From Candidatus Delongbacteria bacterium (GTDB taxonomy: Bacteria; UBA4055): a DNA stretch of 7,282 nt. Of the stretch, positions 7,174 to 7,282 are shown one piece after another. Position 1 is the first letter of the stretch; each line of letters starts with the position of its first letter. The notes beneath the pieces were generated by a model that saw nothing but the letters and a program-made list of their open reading frames with translations, had not been told where the DNA came from and did no database searches. The stretch spans positions 1 through 7,282 of the forward strand of contig WTAK01000322.1 in NCBI GenBank assembly GCA_013139625.1, in the 5' to 3' direction. The translations under genes and the position numbers were made by a program.

Positions 7174-7282
7174 TGCTCCTCACGGGTTTATCAAATAATA
7201 AAAAATCATTTTCTGTTTCCCAACTTTTAAAACCAAATTTCTTGAAATAAGCATACCACTCTTTATCGTATTTCGGGATTAC
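7166..7282 (-). CDS. C-terminal end of an unidentified protein (5' part outside the window)
   Basis: On the minus strand the frame is open from the window edge to the TAA at 7168-7166, giving 38 residues that begin VIPKYDKEWYAYFKKFGFKS and end in LLFDKPVRSNG. The aromatic, charged composition looks like real coding sequence, and the stop overlaps the next start by 8 bp as expected in an operon. The pattern (W)YAYFKKFGFK..(E)NDFLLFDK is reminiscent of the end of GNAT acetyltransferases ("yxkxGFk"), but too little is visible to assign a family. It was missed by simple ORF criteria because it is short and partial. Confidence 0.6.
   Translation of the reverse strand, partial: VIPKYDKEWYAYFKKFGFKSWETENDFLLFDKPVRSNG

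Overview
The window is a very AT-rich bacterial chromosomal segment with no RNA genes, CRISPR arrays or transposase genes. A lipoprotein with tandem SPNGGE (Kre9/Knh1-like) domains and a PPC-like end, beside a MoxR/DUF58/transglutaminase-type operon, suggests an FCB-group lineage (Cloacimonadota, Delongbacteria, Marinimicrobia or a relative). That placement is an inference from gene style and composition, not a proven assignment.

Layout. The left part is read on the plus strand. It holds the 3' part of a DUF58 gene (1-772), whose TGA overlaps the ATG of a TgpA-like membrane transglutaminase gene (769-2697). This is the usual DUF58-transglutaminase pair, and a MoxR ATPase gene would be expected just upstream, outside the window. 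The pair converges on a minus-strand murG (2732-4684) across a 34-bp gap that is mostly a perfect 20-bp palindrome. murG appears to be a single-gene unit with its own sigma-70-like promoter (4719-4747). The right part is a minus-strand operon of at least three genes: the end of an unidentified gene (7166-7282), a small membrane protein (6775-7173) and a 637-aa SPNGGE-repeat lipoprotein (4841-6754). It ends at a strong intrinsic terminator (4782-4806).

Most notable points. (1) MurG is 650 aa, with about 260 extra C-terminal residues that look like alpha-helical HEAT-type repeats, so the lipid II-forming glycosyltransferase seems fused to a protein-interaction scaffold. (2) Two copies of a short GC-rich palindromic element lie about 130 bp apart. 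One is in the intergenic gap and the other is in frame inside the cytoplasmic tail of the transglutaminase. They differ by a compensatory base-pair change, which points to a REP/RPE-like repeat family able to enter coding sequence. (3) An inverted repeat overlaps the -35 box of the putative murG promoter.

Functionally the window is about the cell envelope: peptidoglycan precursor synthesis (MurG), a membrane transglutaminase/DUF58 module probably acting at or across the inner membrane, and an exported multi-domain lipoprotein co-transcribed with a small membrane protein. No gene-free stretch exceeds 300 bases; the longest, 4685-4840, holds the terminator and the putative murG promoter.
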